Shown here: piece by piece, positions 42,116-50,207 of the stretch
How the letters are laid out: each line of letters opens with the position of its first letter
Position numbering within the stretch: position 1 is the stretch's first letter
Assembly (NCBI RefSeq): GCF_965219595.1
Contig: NZ_OZ244781.1
Coordinates: 1,426,001-1,490,000, forward strand
Source of the DNA: Poriferisodalis sp022821985
GTDB lineage: Bacteria; Actinomycetota; Acidimicrobiia; Acidimicrobiales; Poriferisodalaceae
Length of the DNA: 64,000 nucleotides
Direction of reading: 5' to 3'
Program-made: the position numbers and the translations under genes
Notes under the pieces: model-generated
What the model was told of the DNA's origin: nothing
Databases searched by the model: none
What the model saw: only the letters and a program-made list of their open reading frames with translations

Positions 42116-42619
42116 ATGCGGTTCCGCACCACGAGCGCCGACGGGACGCGAGCCGTCGCGGCGGCGCTCGCCCCGCTCTTGCGCCCTGGCGATGTGCTGC
42201 TGCTGTCGGGCGACCTGGGCGCTGGCAAGACGGTGTTCACGCAGGGGCTGGCGGCCGCACTCGGGGTCGCCGAGCCGGTGACCAGTCCCACCTTCACGCT
42301 GGCGCAGAGCTACCAGGGCCGCTTGCGACTGCACCACCTCGACGTGTACCGGTTGGAGAACCTCGGCGAGGTGCTCGACCTGGACCTGCCCGAGCTGCTC
42401 GACGACGATGCGGTGGTGTGCGTGGAGTGGGGCGAGGTGGTGATCGGCGAGCTGCCACGCGATTTCCTGCGCGTGCGCATCAGGCTTGCCGACCCCGGCG
42501 AATCGCCCGACATTCGCATCTTCGAGGCCGACCTCGTCGGTCCGAGCTGGCACGCTCGCGCCGACTCGCTCGCCGCGGCGTGGCACTTCGCCGACAGTTT
42601 CCCGGTGCCGCCGTGTTAG
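42116..42619 (+). CDS. tsaE: tRNA threonylcarbamoyladenosine biosynthesis ATPase TsaE
   Basis: 167 residues. The Walker A GDLGAGKT is at residues 32-39, followed by TSPTFTLAQSY and HHLDVYRL, and the Walker-B-like VVCVEWGE. TsaE drives the TsaB-TsaD complex that makes t6A37 in ANN-decoding tRNAs. A C-terminal extension of about 30 residues goes past the usual end. Confidence 0.95.
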   Translation: MRFRTTSADGTRAVAAALAPLLRPGDVLLLSGDLGAGKTVFTQGLAAALGVAEPVTSPTFTLAQSYQGRLRLHHLDVYRLENLGEVLDLDLPELLDDDAVVCVEWGEVVIGELPRDFLRVRIRLADPGESPDIRIFEADLVGPSWHARADSLAAAWHFADSFPVPPC

Positions 42620-42644
42620 TGCACCTCTGCGCGGAGGCAGCGCA

Positions 42645-43343
42645 GTGCTAGTGCTCGGCATCGAGACCGCGACGCCCCAGGTCGGCGTGGCCATCGGCGG
42701 GCATGAGGGCATCATCGCTTCGTTCCACACCACCCGCGACCGGCGCCACGCCGAGACGCTCGTGCCGGCGATCCAGTTTCTGTGCGAGCAGGCGCAGATG
42801 AAGCTGTCGCAGATCGGCCTGGTGGCCGTCGATGTCGGCCCGGGCCTGTTCACCGGCTTGCGCGTGGGCCTGGCGACGGCGAAGTCCATCGCGCATGCCT
42901 GCCGGGTACCGATGATCGGCGTCTCCAGCCTCGACCTCACGGCATTCCCAGCACGCTTCAGCGATCGGCTCATCGTCTCCACCGTCGACGCTCGCCGGGG
43001 GGAGATTTTCTACGCCACCTATCGCCGGGCGCCTGGGGGCATCCAGCTCATGAGTCCGCCGGCCGTAGATCAGCCCGCCGACGTCGCTGCGCAGCTAATG
43101 GCAACGGGCGCGGAAACGCTGATCGTCGGCGACGGTGCCGAGCGCTATGCCGAGGTGCTGGGCGACGTTCGGGGAGCGGAGATCGGCCGGGAGGGACTGC
43201 GCCATCCCAATGCCGGAGCGCTGGTGGAGCTGGCACACGCCCGGGCGCTGCGCGAGGAGTTCGTGAGCCCGTCCGAGATAGCACCGATGTACCTGCGCGC
43301 TCCCGACGCCCGCATCAACTGGCAGCAGCGGGAGCGATCGTGA
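42645..43343 (+). CDS. tsaB: tRNA threonylcarbamoyladenosine biosynthesis protein TsaB
   Basis: 232 residues from the GTG at 42645, behind a GGAGG seven bases upstream. The ASKHA-fold start LVLGIETATPQVGVAIGG and the block GPGLFTGLRVGLATAKSIA are TsaB signatures. It is the scaffold partner of TsaD. A longer frame upstream is a shadow of tsaE. The stop overlaps the rimI GTG (GTGA). Confidence 0.95.
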   Translation: MLVLGIETATPQVGVAIGGHEGIIASFHTTRDRRHAETLVPAIQFLCEQAQMKLSQIGLVAVDVGPGLFTGLRVGLATAKSIAHACRVPMIGVSSLDLTAFPARFSDRLIVSTVDARRGEIFYATYRRAPGGIQLMSPPAVDQPADVAAQLMATGAETLIVGDGAERYAEVLGDVRGAEIGREGLRHPNAGALVELAHARALREEFVSPSEIAPMYLRAPDARINWQQRERS

Positions 43344-43972
43344 GTACAGCGCATACAGCGGCGGCCCCTGCAGGCCGGCGGCGTGCTCCGGCTGCGCCTG
43401 GCCCAGCGCCGATCATCGTGCCGATGCGCCGCAAGCATCTGCGCGAGATCCGTCGCATCGACAAGCTGGTGTACCCGAGGCCCTGGTCGATGGCCCTGTA
43501 CCTGGACGAATTGCAGCGGGGCGGCGAGCGGGTGTACCGCGTGGCCTGCACGCCGGGCCCAGACGGCCGACCCGCCGGCGTCATCGGCTACGGCGGCTTC
43601 ATGATCGTGGCCGGTGAGGGGCACATCACCTCCGTGGCGGTGCATCCCCACTGCCAGGGTCACCGCGTGGGCGCACGGCTGATGCTGGAGCTGCACCGCG
43701 AGGCCCGACGCATCGATGGGCTGGAAGCGCTGACGCTGGAGGTGCGTTCCTCCAACACTGCGGCCCAGCGCCTCTACCGCTGGTTCGGCTATGCGCCCGT
43801 CGGCAGCCGCAAGAACTATTACCGGGGCGGCCCTGGCGGAAAGCGAGAGGACGCATTGGTGATGTGGTGCCACGACATCGGCAGCGACGAGCACAGCACA
43901 CGGTTGGATGGCATTGCCACGGCCCTCGGCATTACCGAGGGCGCATCAGATACAGCCATGGGGGTGCAATGA
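43340..43972 (+). CDS. rimI: GNAT N-acetyltransferase, RimI-like
   Basis: 210 residues. The GNAT acetyl-CoA site is ITSVAVHPHCQGHRVGARLM, followed by LEVRSSNTAAQRLYRWFGYAPVG. RimI acetylates the N-terminal alanine of S18 in E. coli, and in many genomes sits between tsaB and tsaD as here. About 25 extra residues precede and 40 follow the domain. It overlaps both neighbours by four bases. Confidence 0.9.
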   Translation: MSTAHTAAAPAGRRRAPAAPGPAPIIVPMRRKHLREIRRIDKLVYPRPWSMALYLDELQRGGERVYRVACTPGPDGRPAGVIGYGGFMIVAGEGHITSVAVHPHCQGHRVGARLMLELHREARRIDGLEALTLEVRSSNTAAQRLYRWFGYAPVGSRKNYYRGGPGGKREDALVMWCHDIGSDEHSTRLDGIATALGITEGASDTAMGVQ

Positions 43973-44976
43973 CGACCATCCTCGGCATCGAGACTTCCTG
44001 CGACGAGACGGCCGCAGCGGTCGTGGACGACGGCCGCGACGTGCGCTCCAGCATCGTCAGCAGCCAGGTGGATCTCCATGCCCGCTATGGCGGCGTGGTT
44101 CCCGAGATCGCTGGCCGGGCCCACGAAGCCCTCATCACGCCTGTCGTGGCCGAGGCGCTCGTGGAGGCCGGCGCTGCCGACAACGACATCGACGTCGTGG
44201 CGGCCACCTGCGGTCCCGGATTGGTGGGCAGTCTGCTGGTGGGGGTGGCCGCTGCCAAGGCGCTGGCGCTCGTGTGGGACGTTCCCTACATCGGCATCAA
44301 CCACCACGAAGCCCACCTGTACGCGGCGCTGCTCGATGAGCACGACGCCGAAGTGCAGTTCCCGCTGGTCACCCTGCTGGTCTCGGGCGGACACACGATG
44401 CTGATCTCGTTCGAAGGCCACGGCCGCTACCGCCTGCTGGGTGCCACCCGTGACGATGCCGCCGGGGAGGCCTTCGACAAGGTGGCCCGCTACCTGGGGC
44501 TCGGTTACCCGGGCGGTCCCGTCATCGACCGGCTGGCGTCCGAGGGCGATCCCACCGCGGTACCGCTCACCAGGGCCATGCTCGACGACGGCTACGACTT
44601 CTCGTTCTCCGGCATCAAGACGGCGGTAATCAACTGGGTTCGAGCCCACCCCGAGGTCGCCACCGCCGACGTTGCGGCGTCGTTCCAGGCCTGCGTGACC
44701 GACGTGCTCACCCACAAAGCCCGCAAGGCGGCCCGCGAGATTTCCGCAGCGGGCATCTGCCTGGCAGGCGGTGTGGCGGCCAACAGCGCGCTGCGGGAGC
44801 GAACGCTCGACATCTGCATGGAAGACGGCATCAACGCCTACCTGCCGAGCCGGGCCATGTGCACCGACAACGCCGCAATGATCGCCGCGACGGCCTGGTA
44901 CCGGTTGGCCAGCGACGGTCCTTCCAACCTCGACGGCGGCGCCGATCCCAACCTGCGCATCGACTTCCTCAACTAA
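43969..44976 (+). CDS. tsaD: tRNA N6-adenosine threonylcarbamoyltransferase
   Basis: 335 residues from the ATG at 43969 (TTILGIETSCDETAAAVVDDG). The metal motif is NHHEAHLYAAL, with LLVSGGHT and LAGGVAANSALRE as further Kae1/TsaD signatures. It attaches the threonylcarbamoyl group to A37. The ATG overlaps the rimI stop (ATGA). groES, with its own promoter, comes next. Confidence 0.97.
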   Translation: MTTILGIETSCDETAAAVVDDGRDVRSSIVSSQVDLHARYGGVVPEIAGRAHEALITPVVAEALVEAGAADNDIDVVAATCGPGLVGSLLVGVAAAKALALVWDVPYIGINHHEAHLYAALLDEHDAEVQFPLVTLLVSGGHTMLISFEGHGRYRLLGATRDDAAGEAFDKVARYLGLGYPGGPVIDRLASEGDPTAVPLTRAMLDDGYDFSFSGIKTAVINWVRAHPEVATADVAASFQACVTDVLTHKARKAAREISAAGICLAGGVAANSALRERTLDICMEDGINAYLPSRAMCTDNAAMIAATAWYRLASDGPSNLDGGADPNLRIDFLN

Positions 44977-45033
44977 GCCGCGGCGGGCTCGTTCGCAGCC
45001 AAGAATGCGAGCCCGGATCGGGGCGCGGCGAGG

Positions 45034-45062
45034 TTGTGGCCGCTCACGCGTGCTCGTATCGT
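45034..45062 (+). promoter_or_regulatory. Promoter of groES-groEL
   Basis: TTGTGG (45034-45039) and TATCGT (45057-45062) are 17 bases apart. The -10 box runs into the CIRCE operator, so a bound repressor would cover the transcription start. Confidence 0.65.
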
Positions 45063-45088
45063 TAGCACTCGCCCGGTGAGAGTGCTAA
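45062..45088. promoter_or_regulatory. CIRCE operator (HrcA site)
   Basis: TTAGCACTC-N9-GAGTGCTAA is a perfect match to the CIRCE element bound by the heat-shock repressor HrcA. It lies 66 bases before the groES ATG. hrcA is not in the window. The site predicts heat-inducible control of groES and groEL. Confidence 0.95.
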
Positions 45089-45154
45089 GTGCCGCCGGGC
45101 AGTTCCATGACACGCCCCAGACAGGGCACAGCGCCACAGGAGGCACTGCCGACC

Positions 45155-45445
45155 ATGAACCTGAAGCCACTTGAGGACCGCATCGTCGTGCGTCCGAGCG
45201 ACGCGGAGGAAACCACCGCCAGCGGCCTGGTCATCCCCGACACCGCCAAGGAAAAGCCCCAGCAGGGCGAGGTACTTGCGGTCGGCCCCGGCAAGCGTTC
45301 CGACCAGTCGGGCGAGATCATCCAGATGGATGTCGGCGTCGGCGACACCGTCGTGTACAGCAAGTACGGCGGCACCGAGATCACGGTGGCCGGCGAGGAC
45401 CTGCTCATCCTGAGCGCCCGCGACGTCCTGGCCATCGTGGCCTGA
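45155..45445 (+). CDS. groES: Co-chaperonin GroES
   Basis: 96 residues from the ATG at 45155 (MNLKPLEDRIVVRPSDAEE) behind a CAGGAGG. The mobile loop is SGLVIPDTAKEKPQQGEVLAVG. GroES caps the GroEL ring. The open frame upstream to 45089 is untranslated leader. Confidence 0.98.
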   Translation: MNLKPLEDRIVVRPSDAEETTASGLVIPDTAKEKPQQGEVLAVGPGKRSDQSGEIIQMDVGVGDTVVYSKYGGTEITVAGEDLLILSARDVLAIVA

Positions 45446-45479
45446 CGCTGAGCGCGCCGAGGGGAAAGAGAACCAACAC

Positions 45480-47129
45480 ATGCCCAAGATCCTGAAGTTC
45501 AGCGAGGAGGCCCGGCGTGGCCTCGAAGCTGGCGTCAACAAACTGGCCGATGCGGTCAAGGTGACCCTGGGGCCCAAGGGCCGCAATGTCGTGCTCGAGA
45601 AGTCATTCGGGGCACCCACGATCACCAACGACGGCGTGAGCATCGCCCGCGAGATCGAGCTGGACGACCCGTTCGAGAACATGGGTGCTCAGCTCGTCAA
45701 GGAAGTGGCCACCAAGACCAACGACGTCGCCGGCGACGGCACCACCACCGCCACCGTGCTGGCCCAGGCCATGGTCCGTGAGGGCCTGCGCAACGTGGCC
45801 GCCGGTGCCAACCCGATGGAGCTCAAGCGGGGCATCGAGACCGCTGTGGCTGCCGCGGTGGACGAGATGGTCGACATGTCGACCGACGTCTCCGACGACA
45901 AGGACAAGATCGCCAGCGTCGCCGGGATCTCCTCAGCCGACACCACGATCGGCGAGACGCTCGCCGAGGCGTTCGACAAGGTCGGCAAGGACGGCGTCAT
46001 CTCGGTGGAGGAATCCAACACGTTCGGCGTCGACCTCGAATTCACCGAGGGCATGCAGTTCGACAAGGGCTTCCTGTCGCCGTACTTCGTGACCGACCCC
46101 GATCGCCAGGAAGCTGTCTTCGACGACCCGTACCTGCTGTTCGTGAACGGCAAGATCGGCGCGGTCGCCGAGATGGTGCCGGTGCTCGAGAAGGTCATGC
46201 AGACCGGCAAGGGCCTGGTGATCATCGCCGAGGACGTCGAGGGCGAGGCGCTGGCCACGCTCGTGGTCAACAAGATCCGCGGCACGTTCTCATCGGCTGC
46301 CGTGAAGGCGCCTGGCTTCGGCGAGCGACGCAAGGCGATGCTGGCCGACATGGCGATCCTGACCGGCGGCGAGGTCATCTCCGAAGAGGTCGGCCTGAAG
46401 CTCGACAACACCACCCTCGACCTGCTGGGCACCGCCCGCAAGGTGATCATCACCAAGGACGAGACCACGATCGTGGAGGGCGGCGGCGACAGCGGCGACG
46501 TCGACGGGCGTGTCGTCCAGATCAAGCGTGAGATCGACGACACCGACTCCGACTGGGACCGCGAGAAGCTGCAGGAACGGCTGGCGAAGCTGGCCGGCGG
46601 TGTTGCGGTGATCCAGGTCGGCGCGGCCACCGAGGTCGAGCTGAAGGAAAAGAAGCACCGCATCGAGGACGCGGTGTCTGCGACCCGTGCCGCCATCGAA
46701 GAGGGCATTGTGCCCGGCGGCGGCACAGCGCTGCTGCGGGCCCGTGCTGCGGTGGCAGCGCTCGACCTCGACGGCGACGAGGCCACCGGGGCTCGCATGG
46801 TGCATCGTGCGCTGGAAGGCCCCAGCCGCCAGATCGCGCAGAACGCCGGCTACGAGGGTGCTGTCATCGTGCAGCAGATCGAGCAGGCCGACGGCAACAC
46901 GGGCTTCAATGCCGACACCGGCAAGTTCGAGGACCTGGTGTCAGCCGGCGTCATCGACCCGGCGAAGGTCACCCGTGCGGCGCTGCAGAACGCAGCGTCG
47001 ATCGCGGCACTGCTGCTCACCACCGAGACGCTGGTGACCGACAAGCCCGAGGAAGCCGACCCCGCCGCTGCCGCTGCGGCTGCTGCTGCCATGGGCGGCG
47101 GCATGGGCGGCATGCCCGGGATGATGTAG
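45480..47129 (+). CDS. groEL: Chaperonin GroEL
   Basis: 549 residues, full length. VTLGPKGRNVVLEKSFGAPTIT, the ATP-hydrolysis Asp in NDVAGDGTTTATVLAQ, and the C-terminal GGMGGMPGMM tail are all present. It starts 34 bases after groES and shares its CIRCE-controlled promoter. The Gly-Met tail, rather than a His-rich tail, is the sequence of the main folding chaperonin. Confidence 0.98.
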   Translation: MPKILKFSEEARRGLEAGVNKLADAVKVTLGPKGRNVVLEKSFGAPTITNDGVSIAREIELDDPFENMGAQLVKEVATKTNDVAGDGTTTATVLAQAMVREGLRNVAAGANPMELKRGIETAVAAAVDEMVDMSTDVSDDKDKIASVAGISSADTTIGETLAEAFDKVGKDGVISVEESNTFGVDLEFTEGMQFDKGFLSPYFVTDPDRQEAVFDDPYLLFVNGKIGAVAEMVPVLEKVMQTGKGLVIIAEDVEGEALATLVVNKIRGTFSSAAVKAPGFGERRKAMLADMAILTGGEVISEEVGLKLDNTTLDLLGTARKVIITKDETTIVEGGGDSGDVDGRVVQIKREIDDTDSDWDREKLQERLAKLAGGVAVIQVGAATEVELKEKKHRIEDAVSATRAAIEEGIVPGGGTALLRARAAVAALDLDGDEATGARMVHRALEGPSRQIAQNAGYEGAVIVQQIEQADGNTGFNADTGKFEDLVSAGVIDPAKVTRAALQNAASIAALLLTTETLVTDKPEEADPAAAAAAAAAMGGGMGGMPGMM

Positions 47130-47158
47130 CTCCCGCTCCACCTCCTCCCAAACAGGCG

Positions 47159-47184
47159 CAGGGCCGGCGTTCGCGCCGGCCCTG
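47159..47184 (+). terminator. Strong hairpin after groEL
   Basis: CAGGGCCGGCG and CGCCGGCCCTG form a perfect 11-base stem closed by a TTCG tetraloop, 29 bases after the groEL stop. It lacks a T run, as usual for high-GC actinobacterial terminators. Confidence 0.75.
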
Positions 47185-47239
47185 TGTCGTTGCCGGACGG
47201 CACCCGGATGCCAAAACCCGCAATGCCGCTGGGACCCAG

Positions 47240-47248
47240 CGGTACCCT
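47240..47248 (+). promoter_or_regulatory. Extended -10 element of guaA
   Basis: CGGTACCCT, identical to the element before the GlmS-like gene; TACCCT is at 47243-47248. A transcript would start near 47255, leaving a leader of about 35 bases before the ATG at 47290. Confidence 0.45.
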
Positions 47249-47289
47249 CGTTGTTTTCCCCAACGTGGCGCGGCTGCGGCGCCGGACTT

Positions 47290-48867
47290 ATGCCCCCACA
47301 CTCCCCGGCGGCCGCCCCGGTCGCCCACCCAACGGTCTTGGTGGTGGACTTCGGCGCGCAGTATGCGCAGCTGATCGCCCGGCGGGTGCGTGAGGCGCAG
47401 GTCTATTCCGAGATCGTTCACCACACGGCCACTGCCGCCGAGTTGGCCGAGCGCTCGCCCGCGGCGATCATCTTCAGCGGCGGGCCGGCATCGGTGCACG
47501 TCGAGGGCGCCCCGGGCATCGACCCCGCCGTGTACGAGCTCGGCGTGCCGATCCTGGGCATTTGCTACGGGTCGCAGCTGCTGGCCCGCGACCTGGGTGG
47601 GCAGGTGGATCGCAGCGGCCGGGGCGAGTACGGCCGCACCACGATGACGCACGCCGGAGTGCCCTCCGAACTCCTTGGGGAACCCGGCGACGGCGTCGGC
47701 TCCACCGAGCCCGTGTGGATGTCGCACTTCGACGCCGTGGTCAAGCCGCCCGGGGGCTTCACGGTCACGGCGTCCACCGCCGACAGCCCTGCTGCTGTCA
47801 TCGAAGACCCGCAGCGCTGCTTCTACGGGGTGCAGCACCACCCCGAAGTCGCGCACACGCCGGGAGGGCAGGCCCAGCTCGAGCGATTCCTCCACGGCAT
47901 CTGCGGGATCAACTCCGAGTGGACGATGGCCAACGTCATCACCGAGAGCATCGAGGCCATCCGGGTCCAGGTAGGCAGCGCACGGGCCATCTGCGGGCTG
48001 TCGGGCGGGGTGGACAGCGCCGTGGCCGCCGCGCTGACACAGCGGGCCATCGGCAGCCAGCTCACCTGCGTGTTCGTGGACACCGGGCTCATGCGTGCCG
48101 GCGAGGGCGAGCAGGTCACCGACACGTTCCGGCGCACCCAGGGGATCGAACTGATCCATGAACGCGCCGCCGACGAGTTCTTCGCGGCACTGGCCGGCGT
48201 GACCGACCCCGAGGACAAGCGCAAGATCATCGGCGAGAAGTTCGTGCGCATCTTCGAGCGCGCCGCGGGCGGCATCACCGACGCCCGCTTCCTGGTGCAG
48301 GGCACGCTGTACCCCGATGTGATCGAGTCGGGATCGCCGACCGCGGCGAAGATCAAGAGCCACCACAACGTGGGCGGGCTGCCCGAAGACATGTCCTTCG
48401 AGCTGGTGGAGCCGCTGCGGAACCTGTTCAAGGACGAGGTGCGGGCCGTCGGCGCCGAGCTGGGATTGCCGCCCGAGATCGTGCAGCGCCAGCCGTTCCC
48501 CGGGCCGGGCCTGGGCGTAAGGATCGTGGGCGAAGTCACGCCCGAGGCTGTCGAGACAGTGCGAGCGGCCGACGTCATCGTGCGTGACGAGATCGCCAAG
48601 GCTGGCCTCGACGGCGAGGTGTGGCAGGGATTCGCCGTGCTGGCCGACATCCGCAGCGTCGGCGTGATGGGCGACGAGCGCACCTATGCCCGCCCGATCA
48701 TCGTGCGCGCCGTCACCAGCGAGGACGCCATGACTGCCGACTGGGCCCGCCTGCCCCACAACCTGCTCGAGTTGATCTCGTCACGGATCGTCAACGAAGT
48801 GCCCGGCGTCAACCGGGTCGTCTACGACATCACCTCCAAGCCGCCCGGCACCATCGAATGGGAATAG
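47290..48867 (+). CDS. guaA: GMP synthase (glutamine-hydrolysing)
   Basis: 525 residues from the ATG at 47290. The amidotransferase domain has the nucleophile motif GICYGSQLL and the GVQHHPEVAHT segment. The ATP pyrophosphatase domain has the SGGVDSAVAAAL P-loop. The C-terminal dimerisation domain ends YDITSKPPGTIEWE. It aminates XMP to GMP. The DNA for the last 14 residues is repeated 745 bases downstream, making this 3' end a likely integration site. Confidence 0.97.
   Translation: MPPHSPAAAPVAHPTVLVVDFGAQYAQLIARRVREAQVYSEIVHHTATAAELAERSPAAIIFSGGPASVHVEGAPGIDPAVYELGVPILGICYGSQLLARDLGGQVDRSGRGEYGRTTMTHAGVPSELLGEPGDGVGSTEPVWMSHFDAVVKPPGGFTVTASTADSPAAVIEDPQRCFYGVQHHPEVAHTPGGQAQLERFLHGICGINSEWTMANVITESIEAIRVQVGSARAICGLSGGVDSAVAAALTQRAIGSQLTCVFVDTGLMRAGEGEQVTDTFRRTQGIELIHERAADEFFAALAGVTDPEDKRKIIGEKFVRIFERAAGGITDARFLVQGTLYPDVIESGSPTAAKIKSHHNVGGLPEDMSFELVEPLRNLFKDEVRAVGAELGLPPEIVQRQPFPGPGLGVRIVGEVTPEAVETVRAADVIVRDEIAKAGLDGEVWQGFAVLADIRSVGVMGDERTYARPIIVRAVTSEDAMTADWARLPHNLLELISSRIVNEVPGVNRVVYDITSKPPGTIEWE
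48825..48867 (+). repeat. 43-base direct repeat at the guaA 3' end (att-like site, left)
   Basis: It matches 49570-49612 at 42 of 43 positions, from CGACATCACCT to the TAG stop. The guaA 3' end is a well-known attachment site for genomic islands in other bacteria. No integrase gene lies between the copies. Confidence 0.75.
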
Positions 48868-49017
48868 CCACCGGTGTGACTGCGCGCAATTGAGTGGCAG
48901 TGATGGCAAAGATGTTGCGCCATTGGCGTACGGGAGCCGTTGATTCATCCGTAGCAGCGCGTGAAGCACCCGAATAGCGCGACGCATCCCCGTGGCGGAG
49001 ACTGCAGCCTTTCCGCG
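48868..49017. other. Non-coding start of the segment between the guaA-end repeats
   Basis: 150 bases without a supported gene. Base composition is more mixed than in the neighbouring core genes. No hairpin or repeat was noted. Confidence 0.4.
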
Positions 49018-49308
49018 TCAGGAGTGGGTGCGGGCAACGAGGCACACATCGGCTTCGAGGGCATCCGCGATCCGCTGCAGGGTGCGTGCAGTCGGACTGG
49101 TGGAACCCCGCTCGATCCGGCTGATGTCGGCTTGGCTCATCCCGCAACGCTTAGCTAGCTGCGACTGGGTCAGACCGTGCTTGTTGCGCAGATCCATGAC
49201 CTGCATTGCAATCTTGTATGCCTGCGCGAAGACTTCGCCTTGCGTCACCGCATCAGCGCCAAGCCGTGCTCGGCGCGAGGCGACCACCTCGTCGTATGCG
49301 AGTGACAT
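49018..49308 (-). CDS. XRE-family helix-turn-helix protein (antitoxin-like)
   Basis: 96 residues from the ATG at 49308. The C-terminal half is a Cro/C1-type helix-turn-helix (MDLRNKHGLTQSQLAKRCGMSQADISRIERG, then PTARTLQRIADALEADV). The N-terminal 35 residues are helical and resemble HigA-type antitoxins. Its own promoter and a near-palindrome lie upstream. No complete toxin gene is adjacent; the longer open frame upstream is out of the family. It lies wholly between the two guaA-end repeats and is probably a remnant regulator of an island. Confidence 0.85.
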   Translation of the reverse strand: MSLAYDEVVASRRARLGADAVTQGEVFAQAYKIAMQVMDLRNKHGLTQSQLAKRCGMSQADISRIERGSTSPTARTLQRIADALEADVCLVARTHS

Positions 49309-49330
49309 CTGAAGCTCCACTTCGCCCAGC

Positions 49331-49359
49331 ACTATAGGAAATTCACCATAGAGCGTCAA
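49331..49359 (-). promoter_or_regulatory. Promoter and likely operator of the XRE gene
   Basis: On the minus strand TTGACG (49354-49359) and TATAGT (49331-49336) are 17 bases apart, the best -35/-10 pair in the window. The near-palindrome CTATAGG-N6-CCATAG (49332-49351) covers the spacer and the -10 box, as expected for autoregulation by the XRE protein. Confidence 0.7.
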
Positions 49360-49569
49360 CGGCCGCGTCGTCGCCCACGCTTGGAGACCTGCCCTCGAAC
49401 ACCCCGACGGTCTCGAGCGCTTCGTGTCGAATCCGGAACTTGTGAAGACGCTCACCGAGCGGTCTGAGGTCGGAATAGTCGTTTCGGGTACGGTCGCCTC
49501 AAGTTGTAGGGGGCTCATGGCGCAGTCGATGGCGAACTTGGCGGTGGAGACGCTTATCGCCAACGGACT
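49360..49569 (+). pseudogene. Open remnant leading into the second guaA-end copy
   Basis: A plus-strand open frame reads HAWRPALEHPDGLERF and onward through NPELVKTLTERSEV into the guaA tail peptide DITFKPPGTIEWE, ending at 49612. The part before the tail was not recognised. It may be a decayed gene fused to the repeated guaA end or just non-coding DNA that stays open. Confidence 0.25.
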
Positions 49570-49612
49570 CGACATCACCTTCAAGCCGCCCGGCACCATC
49601 GAATGGGAATAG
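49570..49612 (+). repeat. 43-base direct repeat of the guaA 3' end (att-like site, right)
   Basis: Second copy, one mismatch to 48825-48867, including the TAG stop. The 745-base offset defines a small segment containing the XRE gene. Confidence 0.75.
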
Positions 49613-49632
49613 GCCAATGGCAATAGGCGACG

Positions 49633-50001
49633 ATGTGGCGCAAGCCTGACCTGTCCGATGAATCGCTGGGTCCAACGTGGAGCGGCATTCGAACGGTCCT
49701 GAGCAGCCCCGAGCGCCGCAGGCGCATTCTTCGCTGGGGCGTCGTCTCTGTGGCGGCAGCCGTGGTCGCCTCAGTCGTTACCTTGATCCTCGTGCCGGGC
49801 GGCCCGTCCGTCAATTCATGGCCCTTCGTCGCGGCCGCCGCGGTCGGTGCCATCACCATCGTTCTGTGGCTTGCGAGGCTGATGTTGGAGAGCCTCTTCC
49901 CGTTCAAGATGGGACGAGGCGTGTATCGCTGGATTGCCGAGAAGCGCCGTCATCGAGCCTGGTCAAAGGAAGCCGCCCAACGAGACCTGTTCAAGCGGTG
50001 A
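49633..50001 (+). CDS. Small membrane protein of unknown function
   Basis: 122 residues with two clear hydrophobic segments (about residues 35-55 and 64-82) between hydrophilic, basic ends (a C-terminal KRRHRAWSKEAAQRDLFKR). No family was recognised. It begins 20 bases after the right guaA-end repeat. Confidence 0.5.
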   Translation: MWRKPDLSDESLGPTWSGIRTVLSSPERRRRILRWGVVSVAAAVVASVVTLILVPGGPSVNSWPFVAAAAVGAITIVLWLARLMLESLFPFKMGRGVYRWIAEKRRHRAWSKEAAQRDLFKR

Positions 50002-50047
50002 TGGTGCGCATCGGGCACCGGAACGAGTGTCATCGGGGCTGGAACAC

Positions 50048-50137
50048 CTAGCGTCGATGCCCAACGCGGATCACGTGAGCCACTAGACGATCATCGAACA
50101 CGTCGTGCAGAGTCCGGTAGATGCCGACGCAACCCAT
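50048..50137 (-). pseudogene. RelE/ParE-family toxin remnant
   Basis: A minus-strand frame ending at 50048 reads VGIYRTLHDVFDDRLVAHVI followed by RVGHRR and stop, which matches the C-terminal third of RelE-type mRNA interferases (VGxYRxxYxx...VxxVxRVGHRR). Only about 29-36 codons remain. The N-terminal part and an antitoxin gene are absent, so it is a fragment, consistent with decay of a toxin-antitoxin module in this accessory region. Confidence 0.5.
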
Positions 50138-50207
50138 ATAGCAAGTGCCCGTACCGCACCCCGAGACCTAGGATTCGAACTCGCGCCTGAGACCGAAAGA
50201 ACGCACG

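Noticed and set aside
50165..50190. tRNA T-arm-like sequence (minus strand GAGTTCGAATCC)
   Set aside because: The T-stem does not pair properly and no anticodon arm, D arm or acceptor stem could be placed around it.
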